This document shows positions 27,268 to 36,660 of a stretch of 64,000 bases of DNA, piece after piece; within the stretch, counting starts at the first letter, position 1; each line of letters starts with the position of its first letter. This stretch comes from Butyrivibrio sp. NC3005. GTDB lineage: Bacteria > Bacillota > Clostridia > Lachnospirales > Lachnospiraceae. The stretch is taken from NCBI RefSeq assembly GCF_000424545.1, contig NZ_AUKC01000003.1:62001-126000 (forward strand). Direction: 5' to 3'. A program made the translations under genes and the position numbers. Under the pieces are notes generated by a model that was not told where the DNA came from, ran no database searches, and saw nothing but the letters and a program-made list of their open reading frames with translations.

Positions 27268-28269
27268 TTATTTTTCCTGTTTAAAGACTTTCATTCTTTC
27301 CTGACCGCCAATTTTGTGAGCAGCTTCTTCACCATCCTGCAAAATAGCCTTTACAAGCTGCATTCTAAATCCTGCATCGATAAAGTCGCAATGCTGGCAG
27401 AATTTATAATTCTGTCTTCCATCAGCTATCATTCTTCTGACCTTCATGAGAGCTTCTCCCTCCCATGCCTCTTTTACACTAACGTTATGTAAGTCGGCAA
27501 AATCTGTCACTTCAAAGTTATCACAACAGCAAAGTCCCACTTTACCATTTGGCATTATCCACATATCTGTAAACGGAAGAAGGCAAGTCTCCTTAATGAC
27601 TTTTTCTGTTGCCTGTTTATTTGGCGCTGATCCGGCTCTGTTTGTCAGAACTTCTTTCAGATATCTCATCTGAATCTGAATATCCAGATTCTCGAACTCA
27701 GATGGATTAGCTATTATATAATCATATATCTCCTGGATATTCTTATGAAGTTTATACTCAGTATCATAATTATTAATAATCAGCTGATTTATATAAGGCG
27801 CAATTGTTTTGACCTGTTCGAGCGTCAGCATAAGTCCATTTGTAGACATGAATATAAAACTATCCGGAAGCTTTTCTCTTGCATACTTGTGAAACTCCAC
27901 AATACGTGTGTCAAGCCATGGCTCATTGTTTCCATAAAGTGTAAGGTGTCCCTTATATCCCCAGTCTGCAAGCTGATCAATAATAGAATAATAAAGATCA
28001 TCTTCTATTTTTCGTAGAGGTCTTTTCTCTGCATGAACATTTGCTGTACAGAATGCACATGTAGAATTACATCTATTGATAGTCTCAATATTTACAACAT
28101 TTGGCATAGGAACTTTTCCAGAATTCAGAAAATAGTCCACGTATTTCTTCTGAGCTTTCCCCCTTGTTACAAACTGAAGCTTAAGATAAGCATTACTTGC
28201 AAGGTTTGGAAAATAAATTCTAGCATTCCAACCTATTTTTCCCATAAAACTGTTAATTCTAATTGGCAT
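27268..28269 (-). CDS. Radical SAM/SPASM domain protein
   Basis: A 333-residue radical SAM enzyme. The cluster motif is CNSTCAFC (about residue 67) in NIETINRCNSTCAFC. A C-terminal SPASM-like region carries further cysteines: CLLPF, GLCCCDN and KFCQHCDF, enough for an auxiliary cluster. There is no precursor peptide gene nearby. In polysaccharide loci such enzymes act on sugars, lipids or peptides; the substrate is not shown. It is six bases downstream of a DPM-like GT2, so they are co-translated and may act on the same lipid-linked intermediate (inference). Confidence 0.85.
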   Translation of the reverse strand: MPIRINSFMGKIGWNARIYFPNLASNAYLKLQFVTRGKAQKKYVDYFLNSGKVPMPNVVNIETINRCNSTCAFCTANVHAEKRPLRKIEDDLYYSIIDQLADWGYKGHLTLYGNNEPWLDTRIVEFHKYAREKLPDSFIFMSTNGLMLTLEQVKTIAPYINQLIINNYDTEYKLHKNIQEIYDYIIANPSEFENLDIQIQMRYLKEVLTNRAGSAPNKQATEKVIKETCLLPFTDMWIMPNGKVGLCCCDNFEVTDFADLHNVSVKEAWEGEALMKVRRMIADGRQNYKFCQHCDFIDAGFRMQLVKAILQDGEEAAHKIGGQERMKVFKQEK

Positions 28270-28275
28270 ACTCTT

Positions 28276-29232
28276 TTAATCTCTTTCTATATTTTTCTTT
28301 ATCTCACTATTTTTTCGTCTTTGAAGACTGTTAAGCTGCATTTCAAACTGTCTTCTATTATTGATAGACATATTTGACAATGTCATTCCTACAAAAAATG
28401 ATTGCAAAGAAGCTATCATTGTAAAACCACAGACAATTAGTGTAGGAAATCTCATAACTTCATGTGTTTCCCAGTAAGCTATAAAAACCGGAATCACAAA
28501 AACAACTGCAAGTATCGCAAGGATAAACGCAAGAAGTCCAAAGAAATTCATCGGCTTATAATCTCTAAAAAGTCTAATAATTGTTCTTAAAACTTTAAAT
28601 CCATCTGCATAGGTATTTAACTTAGATAAAGACCCCTCCGGTCTGTCACGATATTCAATAACAACATTTTCTATTTGCATGTTGTTAGATACTGCGTGAA
28701 TTGTCATTTCAGTTTCTATCTCAAAACCTTTTGACAACACTGGAAATGTCTTAACAAATTCATAACTGAAAGCCCTGTATCCAGTCATGATATCTCTAAC
28801 ATCACATCCAAACATTTTGTTAATTGATCCTCTTACGAGGCTGTTTCCAAAATTGTGAAAAGGCCTTTTATTCTCAGTAAAATAAGTAGAGGATAATCTG
28901 TCTCCAACTACCATATCTGCATTATGGTTAAGTACTTTATCTACCATTTCAGGTGATGCATCCATAGGATATGTATCATCACCATCTACCATAACATAAC
29001 ACTGCGCTTCTATTTCTCTGAACATGCGCCTTATAACATTGCCTTTCCCCTGCATATACTCATTTCTAACAATGGCACCTGCATTTTGAGCTATTTCTGC
29101 GGTTCTGTCTGTAGAATTATTATTGTAAACATATATTACAGCATCCGGTAATGCAGATTTTGTATCTCTTATTACTTTTTCAATAGTTTTTTCTTCATTA
29201 TAACAAGGTATAAGTACAGCAACTTTATCCAT
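28276..29232 (-). CDS. Polyprenyl-phosphate sugar transferase, GT2 (DPM1-like)
   Basis: A 318-residue GT2 enzyme. Motifs: VLIPCYNEEKTI, YVYNNNSTDRT, the GKGNVIRRMF segment and the DGDDTYP metal-binding site, all as in dolichol-phosphate-mannose-synthase-like proteins. Two membrane helices lie at about 235-295, with a short basic tail. It should transfer a hexose from a nucleotide to undecaprenyl phosphate. AGGAGA precedes the ATG. It is first in a unit with the radical SAM gene and is divergent from the SGNH lipoprotein gene. Confidence 0.85.
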   Translation of the reverse strand: MDKVAVLIPCYNEEKTIEKVIRDTKSALPDAVIYVYNNNSTDRTAEIAQNAGAIVRNEYMQGKGNVIRRMFREIEAQCYVMVDGDDTYPMDASPEMVDKVLNHNADMVVGDRLSSTYFTENKRPFHNFGNSLVRGSINKMFGCDVRDIMTGYRAFSYEFVKTFPVLSKGFEIETEMTIHAVSNNMQIENVVIEYRDRPEGSLSKLNTYADGFKVLRTIIRLFRDYKPMNFFGLLAFILAILAVVFVIPVFIAYWETHEVMRFPTLIVCGFTMIASLQSFFVGMTLSNMSINNRRQFEMQLNSLQRRKNSEIKKNIERD

Positions 29233-29457
29233 CTACAATCTCCTGTTTAAACGCCCTTTGTTGACATTATAATCTTTGTAATTGTGTGACAGGGCTCATT
29301 ACTGCCAGCTCCAAACTTATGTATTCTACCAAAGTCGATTGAAAAACACTTCTTCTACCTATTATCACTAGCATGTTTTTCTCTTTGGGCATAGCACCGG
29401 ATGTATTATACCACAATTCCAAGAAAATGTTTAAATAGTTCTTTTTTTTCTTATTTA

Positions 29458-29466
29458 TGTTATAAT
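29458..29466 (+). promoter_or_regulatory. Extended -10 promoter of the SGNH lipoprotein gene
   Basis: TGTTATAAT is a perfect extended -10 (TG, one base, TATAAT). The -35 is poor. It would give a leader of about 170 bases containing the hairpins GTTAAAAC/GTTTTAAC and GTTACT/AGTAAC. The rest of the 406-base divergent gap (29233-29638) shows no gene. Confidence 0.55.
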
Positions 29467-29638
29467 GTTGTTTTGTTAAAACTATTTTCAGTTTGTTTTA
29501 ACGTAAGTGTAATACTATCTTAACATGTATGCACCGGGGTTACTGATTTTTTCAAAGTAACAAACCTAGTAAATTTCTTTTTGAAACTTACCTTCCGTGG
29601 TTTATGAAGTCATATATGTTGTTTTTTAGGAGGTTTTA

Positions 29639-30688
29639 ATGCAAAGAAAACTAAAGATTTTCACATCTATTATACTTAGTGTTTTCACTCTAAGTGCCTG
29701 TAAATTTGACTCGACTATTCCTGCTTCAAACAATGCAGCAAGCGCTTCAAGTTCAAGTTCCCTGCAGGCATCAGCTGCTATAATCGCTACTACAAATACG
29801 GACTCTGGCAACGAAGCCAGTTCAACTGCATCAAGTGCTTCAAGCAGTTCAGATGCAGCATCAAGTGCTTCAACTACAGAAACACCCAAGAAAACTACTA
29901 AAATCGTATTTCTTGGAGATAGTCAGTTTAACAACGGAAGAGACAGCGGAACATCTGTAGCTAAATATGTTCGTGACTTTACCGGTTTCGAAGTTTACAA
30001 CCTTGGCTGCGGCGGAACAACCGCCAGTCTTAATCCAAAAGACAATTATCAGTCTAAAGAGCCTTGCTTTATCAATGTCTGTAGATATTTAAAAGGTGAA
30101 ATTGATGCTTCTATTTTCAATCAGCCAGCATACTCTGCAGCAGCTGCTGTGGCAGGAACTTTTGATCCAAAAGATGTTGACTTTTATGTTGTTGAGTATG
30201 GTATAAACGATTTCAATGCTAAGCGCCCTCTATCAGATGGTAAAAGTACAAACGGTGCCGTTTACTATGTCTCTGCAATGAAAATGGGATTAACCTGGCT
30301 CAAAGAATTAAGTCCTAATGCCACCATCATTTTATGTCCGCCTCTATATGCTCAGTTCTGGGGAAAAGATGGTTCTTTCCTCGGTGATGGAAATGTATAC
30401 AGCAACGGAATAACCAATCTCCATGAATATGCAGATAACTGTGCTCAGGTCGGAAGAAGTCTTGGATGCATTGTTGTTGATACTTATGATGGAAAATACA
30501 TGGATTTAAATAGTATTAACGCCAAGAAATGGCTTGAAAAAGATGGTATTCATCTTACAAGAGCAGGAAGAGTAACATTCGCAAGCGTTATATCTCACTT
30601 TATAAATAAAAAAATGGGATATGATAACAGCGAAATCAATTCCCCTTACACTATTGATACTTATATGACTGCAGAAGATAAGCACTAA
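29639..30688 (+). CDS. SGNH/GDSL hydrolase lipoprotein
   Basis: A 349-residue exported lipoprotein. The signal peptide ends in the lipobox LSAC (Cys about 22). A Ser/Ala/Thr-rich linker of about 50 residues follows, then an SGNH hydrolase domain: IVFLGDSQF with the nucleophile Ser, GCGGTT with the Gly, YGINDFN with the Asn, and the Asp/His pair in KDGIHLTRAGR. Members remove or transfer acyl groups on glycans or lipids. It is one of only two plus-strand genes in the glycan locus. TAGGAGG gives a strong ribosome site. A remnant of repeat A begins four bases after its stop codon. Confidence 0.85.
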   Translation: MQRKLKIFTSIILSVFTLSACKFDSTIPASNNAASASSSSSLQASAAIIATTNTDSGNEASSTASSASSSSDAASSASTTETPKKTTKIVFLGDSQFNNGRDSGTSVAKYVRDFTGFEVYNLGCGGTTASLNPKDNYQSKEPCFINVCRYLKGEIDASIFNQPAYSAAAAVAGTFDPKDVDFYVVEYGINDFNAKRPLSDGKSTNGAVYYVSAMKMGLTWLKELSPNATIILCPPLYAQFWGKDGSFLGDGNVYSNGITNLHEYADNCAQVGRSLGCIVVDTYDGKYMDLNSINAKKWLEKDGIHLTRAGRVTFASVISHFINKKMGYDNSEINSPYTIDTYMTAEDKH

Positions 30689-30706
30689 ATATAAGTGACA
30701 AAAACC

Positions 30707-30992
30707 TATACTTTATTGTTTCTATATAGTCCGTTTTACTGTTTGTATATTTCGTCGCAGACACGCTTTCGCTTGATTATAAACGTAGTGGTACGTAATG
30801 CGCTAAAAAACAGCGCATAAGTAAATGCGGCATAATTTAAACACTTTTAAATTATGTCGTCTGCCGTAGGCAGATTTAAAGGCATTATTTATGCCTTTAA
30901 ACCCCAGATCAACGTTTATAAACAGTTCTGCTCATGAAATATTACAAGCCAGTAAAACTAATCTACTAAATATTCAAAACAATAACCTATAA
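30707..30992. repeat. Repeat family B copy carrying an internal insertion
   Basis: Same ends and inner pairings as the other B copies, but 86 bases longer because of an insertion near the tip. An A-repeat end (ATAAGTGACAAAAACC) precedes it and a full A repeat follows. Confidence 0.9.
30824..30909. repeat. Insertion of three small hairpins inside a B repeat
   Basis: Compared with the copies at 22640 and 56447, 86 extra bases lie between CATAAGTA and the CAACGTTTATAA arm. They hold CATAATTTAAA/TTTAAATTATG-type, TCTGCC/GGCAGA and TAAAGGCAT/ATGCCTTTA hairpins. Confidence 0.8.
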
Positions 30993-31134
30993 CTTTTTGT
31001 CAACTTCATTCAGAAACTCGCATTTACTGCGAGTTTCGTGAGTACAAAAGTCAAGTGGCAAACTGGTCCAAGGCGAAGCCTTTTCAAATGGCCAGTTTGC
31101 GTAGTTTTTGGAACGCAGTGACAAAAATCTATAA
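30993..31134. repeat. Repeat family A copy
   Basis: Full copy in inverted orientation, with both hairpins. Its end (ATCTATA) overlaps the stop codon TAG of the epimerase gene on the minus strand. Confidence 0.9.
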
Positions 31135-32220
31135 ATTCTTATACTCAAAATACCAATCGACAAATTTTCTCAAGCCTTCCTCAAGTGATGTTGATGGCTT
31201 AAATCCAAAGTTTTTTTCAAGATCTGATGTATCTGCATAGGTTTGATACACATCACCTGGCTGCATTGGAAGAAATTCTTTTTTTGCTTCAATCTTCAAG
31301 TATTTTTCAAGAAGCCTCACCATATCCATCAAAGGTTCAGGATGATTATTTCCTATGTTGTATATTTTATATCTAGCACCTTTTCCATTATCTATAGGTG
31401 GATGAAAAATAACATTGCAAATTCCCTTAATAATATCATCGATATAAGTAAAATCTCTTCTCATATCTCCATTATTATAAATCTGAATAGTTTGTCCATT
31501 AACAATTTTATCTGTAAATTTATAATATGCCATATCAGGACGTCCCATTGGTCCATACACAGTAAAGAATCTAAGCCCTGTTGCAGGTATGTCATATAGT
31601 TTACTATAAGCGTGTGCCATAAGCTCATCTGACTTTTTTGTAGCTGCGTACAAACTTACTGGTTCATCAACTTTATCATCTGTCGAGAAAGGGACTTTGG
31701 TGTTTCCACCATAAACAGAACTCGAAGATGCAAAAACAAGATGTTCCACCTTATACTGTCTGCAGCATTCCAATATATTATAAAAACCAATTATATTTGA
31801 CTCTATATAACTGTCCGGATGATCAATGCTATAGCGAACTCCAGCCTGAGCTGCAAGGTTAATTACATAATCAGGATGAAAACTTGCAAAAATGCTTTTT
31901 AACGTATTTCTATTAGATAAATCACCCTTAATAAATATAAACTGTCCTTTTCTATTGTCATTCTTAATATCATCTAGATTAAATAATTCTGATAATGCTT
32001 TATTGTCATTTTCTAATAAGTCTGCAGTCTTATAAACAGAAGAAGTCTGCTCAAGAATACATAACCTCTGCTCTTTCAGCGATACATCATAATAATCATT
32101 AACATTATCTAATCCCACAACAAAGCAGCCATTTTCCAAAAGCTTTTTAGATAAATAAAAGCCAATGAATCCTGCTGCTCCTGTCACAAAATATATCTTT
32201 GTGTTATCTATTTTTTCCAT
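31129..32220 (-). CDS. NAD-dependent sugar epimerase (UDP-glucuronate 4-epimerase-like, extended SDR)
   Basis: About 363 residues. The Rossmann motif is VTGAAGFIG, the active site YAATK with the preceding SSSSVYG, and GLRFFTVYGPMGRPDMA is the substrate-binding region. The start LSKKLLENGCFVVGLDNVNDYYD is typical of UDP-glucuronate 4-epimerases (Cap1J type), which would supply UDP-galacturonate. I start at MEKIDN: its ATG overlaps the TAA of the upstream RfbF gene (TAATG); a longer form would use TTG. It is last in the seven-gene dideoxysugar operon. It could instead work on a CDP-sugar, replacing the missing RfbG, but its sequence is unlike RfbG. Confidence 0.82.
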   Translation of the reverse strand: MEKIDNTKIYFVTGAAGFIGFYLSKKLLENGCFVVGLDNVNDYYDVSLKEQRLCILEQTSSVYKTADLLENDNKALSELFNLDDIKNDNRKGQFIFIKGDLSNRNTLKSIFASFHPDYVINLAAQAGVRYSIDHPDSYIESNIIGFYNILECCRQYKVEHLVFASSSSVYGGNTKVPFSTDDKVDEPVSLYAATKKSDELMAHAYSKLYDIPATGLRFFTVYGPMGRPDMAYYKFTDKIVNGQTIQIYNNGDMRRDFTYIDDIIKGICNVIFHPPIDNGKGARYKIYNIGNNHPEPLMDMVRLLEKYLKIEAKKEFLPMQPGDVYQTYADTSDLEKNFGFKPSTSLEEGLRKFVDWYFEYKNL

Positions 32221-32993
32221 TATTCCCACACTTTCCAAGGAGCATTACCACATGCCCACAATTCTTCAAGCCTGTCATGCTCTCTTTTAGTGTCCATACA
32301 CTGCCAATAACCATCGTAGCGATAACCTTTTAACTGATTTTCTGACGCCAGCTTCTCAAGTACATCTTTTTCAAAGACGGTATTATCACCTTGGATATAG
32401 TTAAAAATCTCAGGTTCTAACACCATATATCCTGCATTGATTCTGCTTCCGTCACTATCATTTTTTTCTCTAAAAGCTGTTATTGTATCTCCATCCATTT
32501 CCATAGTTCCGAACCTCTGACCAATATTAACAGATGTAATGGTAGCAATCTTGCCATGACTTATATGAAAACGCAAAATGTCATTCATGTCAACATCACT
32601 TACTCCATCACCGTATGATAACATAAATCGCTTATTTCCAATATACTTTTGAACTCTTTTGATTCGGCCTCCAGTCATGGTATTTAGACCGGTATCAACT
32701 ACAGTAACCTTCCAGGGTTCACTTGAATTATTATGTATAGTCATATGATTGTCTCTTGTTAAATCAAAAGTCACATCACAATTATATAAATAATAATTAG
32801 CAAACCATTCCTTTATTATATGCTGTTTATATCCGGCACAGATAATAAACTCATTAAATCCCCTTGCTGAATATTCTTTCATTATGTGCCATAAGATTGG
32901 CTTTTCCCCTATTTCAATCATCGGCTTAGGCTTCAAATGACTTTCTTCACTTATTCTGCTGCCAAATCCGCCAGCAAGTAACACTACTTTCAT
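32220..32993 (-). CDS. rfbF: Glucose-1-phosphate cytidylyltransferase
   Basis: A 257-residue nucleotidyltransferase. The start VVLLAGGFGSRISEESHLKPKPM is diagnostic for RfbF/DdhA, with Lys in KPKPM and the ILWHIMKEYSA region. It makes CDP-glucose from CTP and glucose-1-phosphate, the entry to CDP-3,6-dideoxyhexoses such as paratose, abequose and ascarylose. It overlaps the epimerase start by one base. Two hairpins lie between it and the upstream aminotransferase. Confidence 0.95.
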   Translation of the reverse strand: MKVVLLAGGFGSRISEESHLKPKPMIEIGEKPILWHIMKEYSARGFNEFIICAGYKQHIIKEWFANYYLYNCDVTFDLTRDNHMTIHNNSSEPWKVTVVDTGLNTMTGGRIKRVQKYIGNKRFMLSYGDGVSDVDMNDILRFHISHGKIATITSVNIGQRFGTMEMDGDTITAFREKNDSDGSRINAGYMVLEPEIFNYIQGDNTVFEKDVLEKLASENQLKGYRYDGYWQCMDTKREHDRLEELWACGNAPWKVWE

Positions 32994-33034
32994 ACCTTCT
33001 CCTATTTTTTATACGTAACCAATTATGCAAAAGT

Positions 33035-33075
33035 TCCTGCTTCGCAGGACAAAATTTGTCTTAACGACAAATTTT
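33035..33075 (-). terminator. Double hairpin between aminotransferase and rfbF genes
   Basis: On the minus strand AAAATTTGTC/GACAAATTTT (10 bp, perfect) is followed directly by TCCTGC/GCAGGA (6 bp, 3-base loop) and then ACTTTTG. It could act as a terminator or attenuator inside the dideoxysugar gene set. It is not an A or B repeat. Confidence 0.5.
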
Positions 33076-33095
33076 GGTCTAGTACGTTTTTTTCA

Positions 33096-34208
33096 TCAGA
33101 TATGCTTAAAGCTATTAAGACATTTGATTACTCTTTCTTGTTCCTTAAGAGTCATTCCTGTATACATAGGAAGTGACAAAACTTCATCTGCATACTGCTC
33201 TGTTATTTCAAGTGAACCTTTCTTTAATCCCAGATACTCATATGCCTGTGAAAGATGTGGTGGAATAGGGTAATGACAAATCGTTGTTATTCCATTTTCT
33301 TTTAAATAATTCTGAAGTTCATCTCTGTACTTAGGAACTCTAATAACATATTGATGCCAGACCGCCTTGCAATTTGCTCTTACCTCTGGAAGAATGAACA
33401 AAGGATTGGAGATATTCTCCGAATATCTTTTTGCAAGGCTTTCTCTTTCATCATTTATTTTGGGAAGATGTTTAAGCTTAACTCTTAAAAGTGCAGCCTG
33501 CATTTCATCAAGTCTTGAATTTGCTCCAACTACCATGTTGTAGTATCTCTTCTCACTTCCATAGTTTCTATAGATTTTGAAGAGTTTTGCAAGATTCTCA
33601 TCATTTGTAGTTACTGCACCTGCATCTCCAAATGCTCCAAGGTTCTTTGACGGATAAAAAGAAAAGCATCCTACGTCTCCAAATGTTCCTGTCATCTGTC
33701 CGTTATACATTGCGCCATGAGACTGAGCACAATCCTCTACAAGCTTAAGATTGTATTTATCACACAATTCTTTAACCTTATCCATTTTTGCGCTCTGACC
33801 ATATAAATGAACGACCAGAATAGCTTTAGTTTTATCAGTAATCTTCTCTTCAATTTTGGAAACATCAATCTGATAGTATTCATCAGGCTCTACGAAAACA
33901 GGTGTTGCATCATTTATCGTGATTCCCATTACGCTAGCAATATAGGTATTTCCCTGTACAATTACTTCATCGCCCTTGCCGATTCCAAGAACCCGAAAAG
34001 CCAGCCATAATGCATCTAACCCACTAGCTAGTCCAACTGCATATTTTGAACCTATAAAATCTGCAAATTCTTTCTCGAAAGCTTCAACTTCTTTTCCTAA
34101 AATATACCATCCCGAACGAAGAACTCTTAGACAAGCCTCTTCATACTCTTCCTGATTTTCAAAAAAGGCACGATCCATTCGGCTCTGCATAATTACGTCA
34201 TTTTCCAT
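33096..34208 (-). CDS. DegT/DnrJ/EryC1 aminotransferase, FdtB/QdtB-like
   Basis: About 370 residues, PLP-dependent. The PLP Lys is in CFSFYPSKNLGAFGDAG, and NSRLDEMQAALLRVKLKHL is typical of dTDP-3-amino-3,6-dideoxyhexose transaminases (FdtB, QdtB). Together with the FdtA-like cupin two genes upstream this gives a Fuc3N- or Qui3N-type sugar. The frame opens with TTG at 34220, but the ATG at 34208 is better spaced from AGGAG, which lies in the end of the upstream gene; the two genes overlap. Confidence 0.88.
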   Translation of the reverse strand: MENDVIMQSRMDRAFFENQEEYEEACLRVLRSGWYILGKEVEAFEKEFADFIGSKYAVGLASGLDALWLAFRVLGIGKGDEVIVQGNTYIASVMGITINDATPVFVEPDEYYQIDVSKIEEKITDKTKAILVVHLYGQSAKMDKVKELCDKYNLKLVEDCAQSHGAMYNGQMTGTFGDVGCFSFYPSKNLGAFGDAGAVTTNDENLAKLFKIYRNYGSEKRYYNMVVGANSRLDEMQAALLRVKLKHLPKINDERESLAKRYSENISNPLFILPEVRANCKAVWHQYVIRVPKYRDELQNYLKENGITTICHYPIPPHLSQAYEYLGLKKGSLEITEQYADEVLSLPMYTGMTLKEQERVIKCLNSFKHI

Positions 34209-35718
34209 ATTTTTGTTCAAACTCCTCTCTTGGAACGGCTATAACACTGTTTTTCCCATAGAATCTTTCTGTAGCATAGTTAGTATACGAATCTTGGTCT
34301 CTCATAAGTGCAAAATGCATAAATGGTCCCTGCTGATCATTCATCTCAGGTACAACAGCATCTTTGATTTCTTCATTCTCCAATATCGCAAGACGTTCCT
34401 TCATCTGTGTTTCAAAATCTTCAAGCTGACCACTTGAAACAAACTGATAGCATGTATAGTCTAGCGAAGTCTTTACCATTTTCTTTGATAGAAGCAAAAA
34501 CAATAAGCCTGATACTGCAAATACTGTCACCTTAAGAGTTTTCTTATTAAAAAATCCAAAGAAAGATGTCTTGTATTTCAAATAAAAAGCAAAATATACT
34601 GTTAAAAGAATAAGCGCTATTGCAAAAGTGTAGTAATATGAATCAAAAACCCCACCTGAATATCCTGATCTAACATCTCCCGCATACATTTGCGGAGCAT
34701 AAACCGATGAAACAAGACAATAAAACATAATAAGTATAAGAACTGGATGTTCAAATATCCTGCTGTTTTTAGCTCTATTATCAGCAGTTCTTGCAACTAT
34801 AACAAATGTCGCTAACACCAACACCCACAAAAGCTTATTATCGCAGAAGTATTTTGCATTCGAAACTATACCCTCTTTAAACGAATTAACAACAGCCATA
34901 ATAGCTCTCATTGGTCCAAATCCAAAATCTTCTCCACCTCGAACTTTATTTCCCGGAGCAGCTGCACTAATTCCAAATCCTATAAGTTCTATAACAATTG
35001 GAAGGGCCAGAAGATATACGTTTTTTACCCTCTTTTTCTCGATTATAAGCATCCAAGCTGTAATAAAAAAGATGCTGACTAACGATATTACGACTTCTGG
35101 ATAGCCTGCTCCTCCAAGGTATGTCATACCTATAAGAAGTCCTATATAAAATTTTCTATGACCAGTCTCTAAAAAATTTAGACAGGCTGTTATGCATAAA
35201 AGGACGATTCCAAACGGAAATACATAATGAATCATTCCTGTGTACCAAAAATAAGCTGCTCTTGGATATGGTGCCCACTGCAACAATCCAATACTTAATA
35301 AATCAAATATAACCACAAATGCTGAAAAAGAAAGACCAAATCTTTTTACAAAAACATTTTTGATAAAGATAAAAGAGCATCCAAGGAGCATTACAAGTGC
35401 AATCCATGTAGTTATTCTGTAAAAATGCTCACTTACAATTACAGGAACTATTCTAAACAAAAATCCAGATGACCATGTTCCCTGAAAGTGATTGTATTCA
35501 AATACCATATCCTTAAAAATTGCCTGCATTATTCCTACAAAGCCTGCACCATCACGCATTGCCTGTTTTGCTACTGCACCGTACACAAAATCATCACCCG
35601 TTGCATAGTTGTGAAAAGAACAGTATGCAATAGGCAGAATTGAAATAACAGTTACAATCGTAATCAGAATTGCAATTATATCTAGAGGTTTTATTTTCTT
35701 ATTATCTATTTCACTCAT
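34198..35718 (-). CDS. DUF6056-type multi-spanning membrane protein (GT-C-like)
   Basis: A 506-residue protein with about eleven hydrophobic segments. The first extracytoplasmic loop has ATGDDFVYGAVAKQ (tandem Asp) and then HFQGTWSSGFL, matching DUF6056 proteins; a soluble C-terminal part of about 75 residues follows. The DD motif position fits the catalytic Asp of GT-C glycosyltransferases, so use of a polyprenyl-phosphate sugar is likely (inference). The GT2 directly downstream in the strand order, whose stop is adjacent to its start, would be the donor maker. A second DUF6056 gene is at 38689. Confidence 0.7.
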   Translation of the reverse strand: MSEIDNKKIKPLDIIAILITIVTVISILPIAYCSFHNYATGDDFVYGAVAKQAMRDGAGFVGIMQAIFKDMVFEYNHFQGTWSSGFLFRIVPVIVSEHFYRITTWIALVMLLGCSFIFIKNVFVKRFGLSFSAFVVIFDLLSIGLLQWAPYPRAAYFWYTGMIHYVFPFGIVLLCITACLNFLETGHRKFYIGLLIGMTYLGGAGYPEVVISLVSIFFITAWMLIIEKKRVKNVYLLALPIVIELIGFGISAAAPGNKVRGGEDFGFGPMRAIMAVVNSFKEGIVSNAKYFCDNKLLWVLVLATFVIVARTADNRAKNSRIFEHPVLILIMFYCLVSSVYAPQMYAGDVRSGYSGGVFDSYYYTFAIALILLTVYFAFYLKYKTSFFGFFNKKTLKVTVFAVSGLLFLLLSKKMVKTSLDYTCYQFVSSGQLEDFETQMKERLAILENEEIKDAVVPEMNDQQGPFMHFALMRDQDSYTNYATERFYGKNSVIAVPREEFEQKYGK

Positions 35719-36660
35719 TTAGTCCTTCTCCAACCCATTGTAAGATACTTTCTCATCGATAATAAATACTGGTCTCTTTCTAGATGCATCAAGAGTCCTC
35801 CACAGGTATTCACCAAGTATTCCAAGCATTACCAGAATAAGTCCCATGCCAAATAGCAGTACACACATAAGTGATGCATATCCTGCAATAGGTGTTCCAA
35901 CTGTAACATGCTCTACTATTGTATTTATTCCTAAAATAAGTGCAAATAAATCAAATAATGCCCCTGCTATTGTCATAAATCTAATAGGAATATATGTAAA
36001 ACTCATCATAGAATCTACAACTAGCTTAAATTTCTTACTGAACGTCCAGCGGCCTTTTCCAGCCTTTCTATCCTGACGATCAAAATAAATCTTTTCAGAT
36101 TTAAAACCTACCCACATTACCTGAAGTGTCAGAGAAGAATTCTTTTCATCGAGCATCTCGATTACATCTATTACTTTTCTATCAATAAGATAACAATCGC
36201 ACCCTCCTTTAGGCATTTCCTTATTGACCGTTTTTCTAATAAGGGAATAATACATACCTGCAAAAAGCTTCGTCATAAAGCTGTCCTCTCTTGAGCGCCT
36301 TACTGCAAGAACAACTTTATTTCCACGTTTCCAGCTATCATACATTTCCAGAATAAGTGACGAATCCTCCTGTAAATCTGCCTGCTTAGTTACAGCACAG
36401 TCGCCTGTACATACAGAAAGCCCTGCCAGAATAGCAGCATGCTCACCAAAATTTCTGGACAACCTGGTGCAGACTACATTGGAGTCTTTTTGACCTATTT
36501 TATTCATAATCTCCCATGAATTATCCCCAGAACCATCATCTACAAAGACGATTTCATATTCTTCCAGTTTGGAAAGGACTTTAGCTTTCAAGTCCTCATA
36601 TAACATTTCAAGTGTATCTGAATTATAGTAAACAGGTATTACGATAGAAAGCTTACTCAT
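35719..36660 (-). CDS. GT2 glycosyltransferase with two C-terminal membrane helices (GtrB-like)
   Basis: A 313-residue GT2 enzyme: LSIVIPVYYNSDTL, IVFVDDGSGDNSW, LSRNFGEHAAILAGL. Where most relatives have DADLQ, this reads TKQADLQED, so the first acidic residue of the metal motif is Gln. Two membrane helices lie at about 225-290. The gene overlaps the FdtA-like gene by eight bases and abuts the DUF6056 gene, so the three are translated together. It would put the amino-dideoxy sugar onto undecaprenyl phosphate (inference). Confidence 0.85.
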   Translation of the reverse strand: MSKLSIVIPVYYNSDTLEMLYEDLKAKVLSKLEEYEIVFVDDGSGDNSWEIMNKIGQKDSNVVCTRLSRNFGEHAAILAGLSVCTGDCAVTKQADLQEDSSLILEMYDSWKRGNKVVLAVRRSREDSFMTKLFAGMYYSLIRKTVNKEMPKGGCDCYLIDRKVIDVIEMLDEKNSSLTLQVMWVGFKSEKIYFDRQDRKAGKGRWTFSKKFKLVVDSMMSFTYIPIRFMTIAGALFDLFALILGINTIVEHVTVGTPIAGYASLMCVLLFGMGLILVMLGILGEYLWRTLDASRKRPVFIIDEKVSYNGLEKD

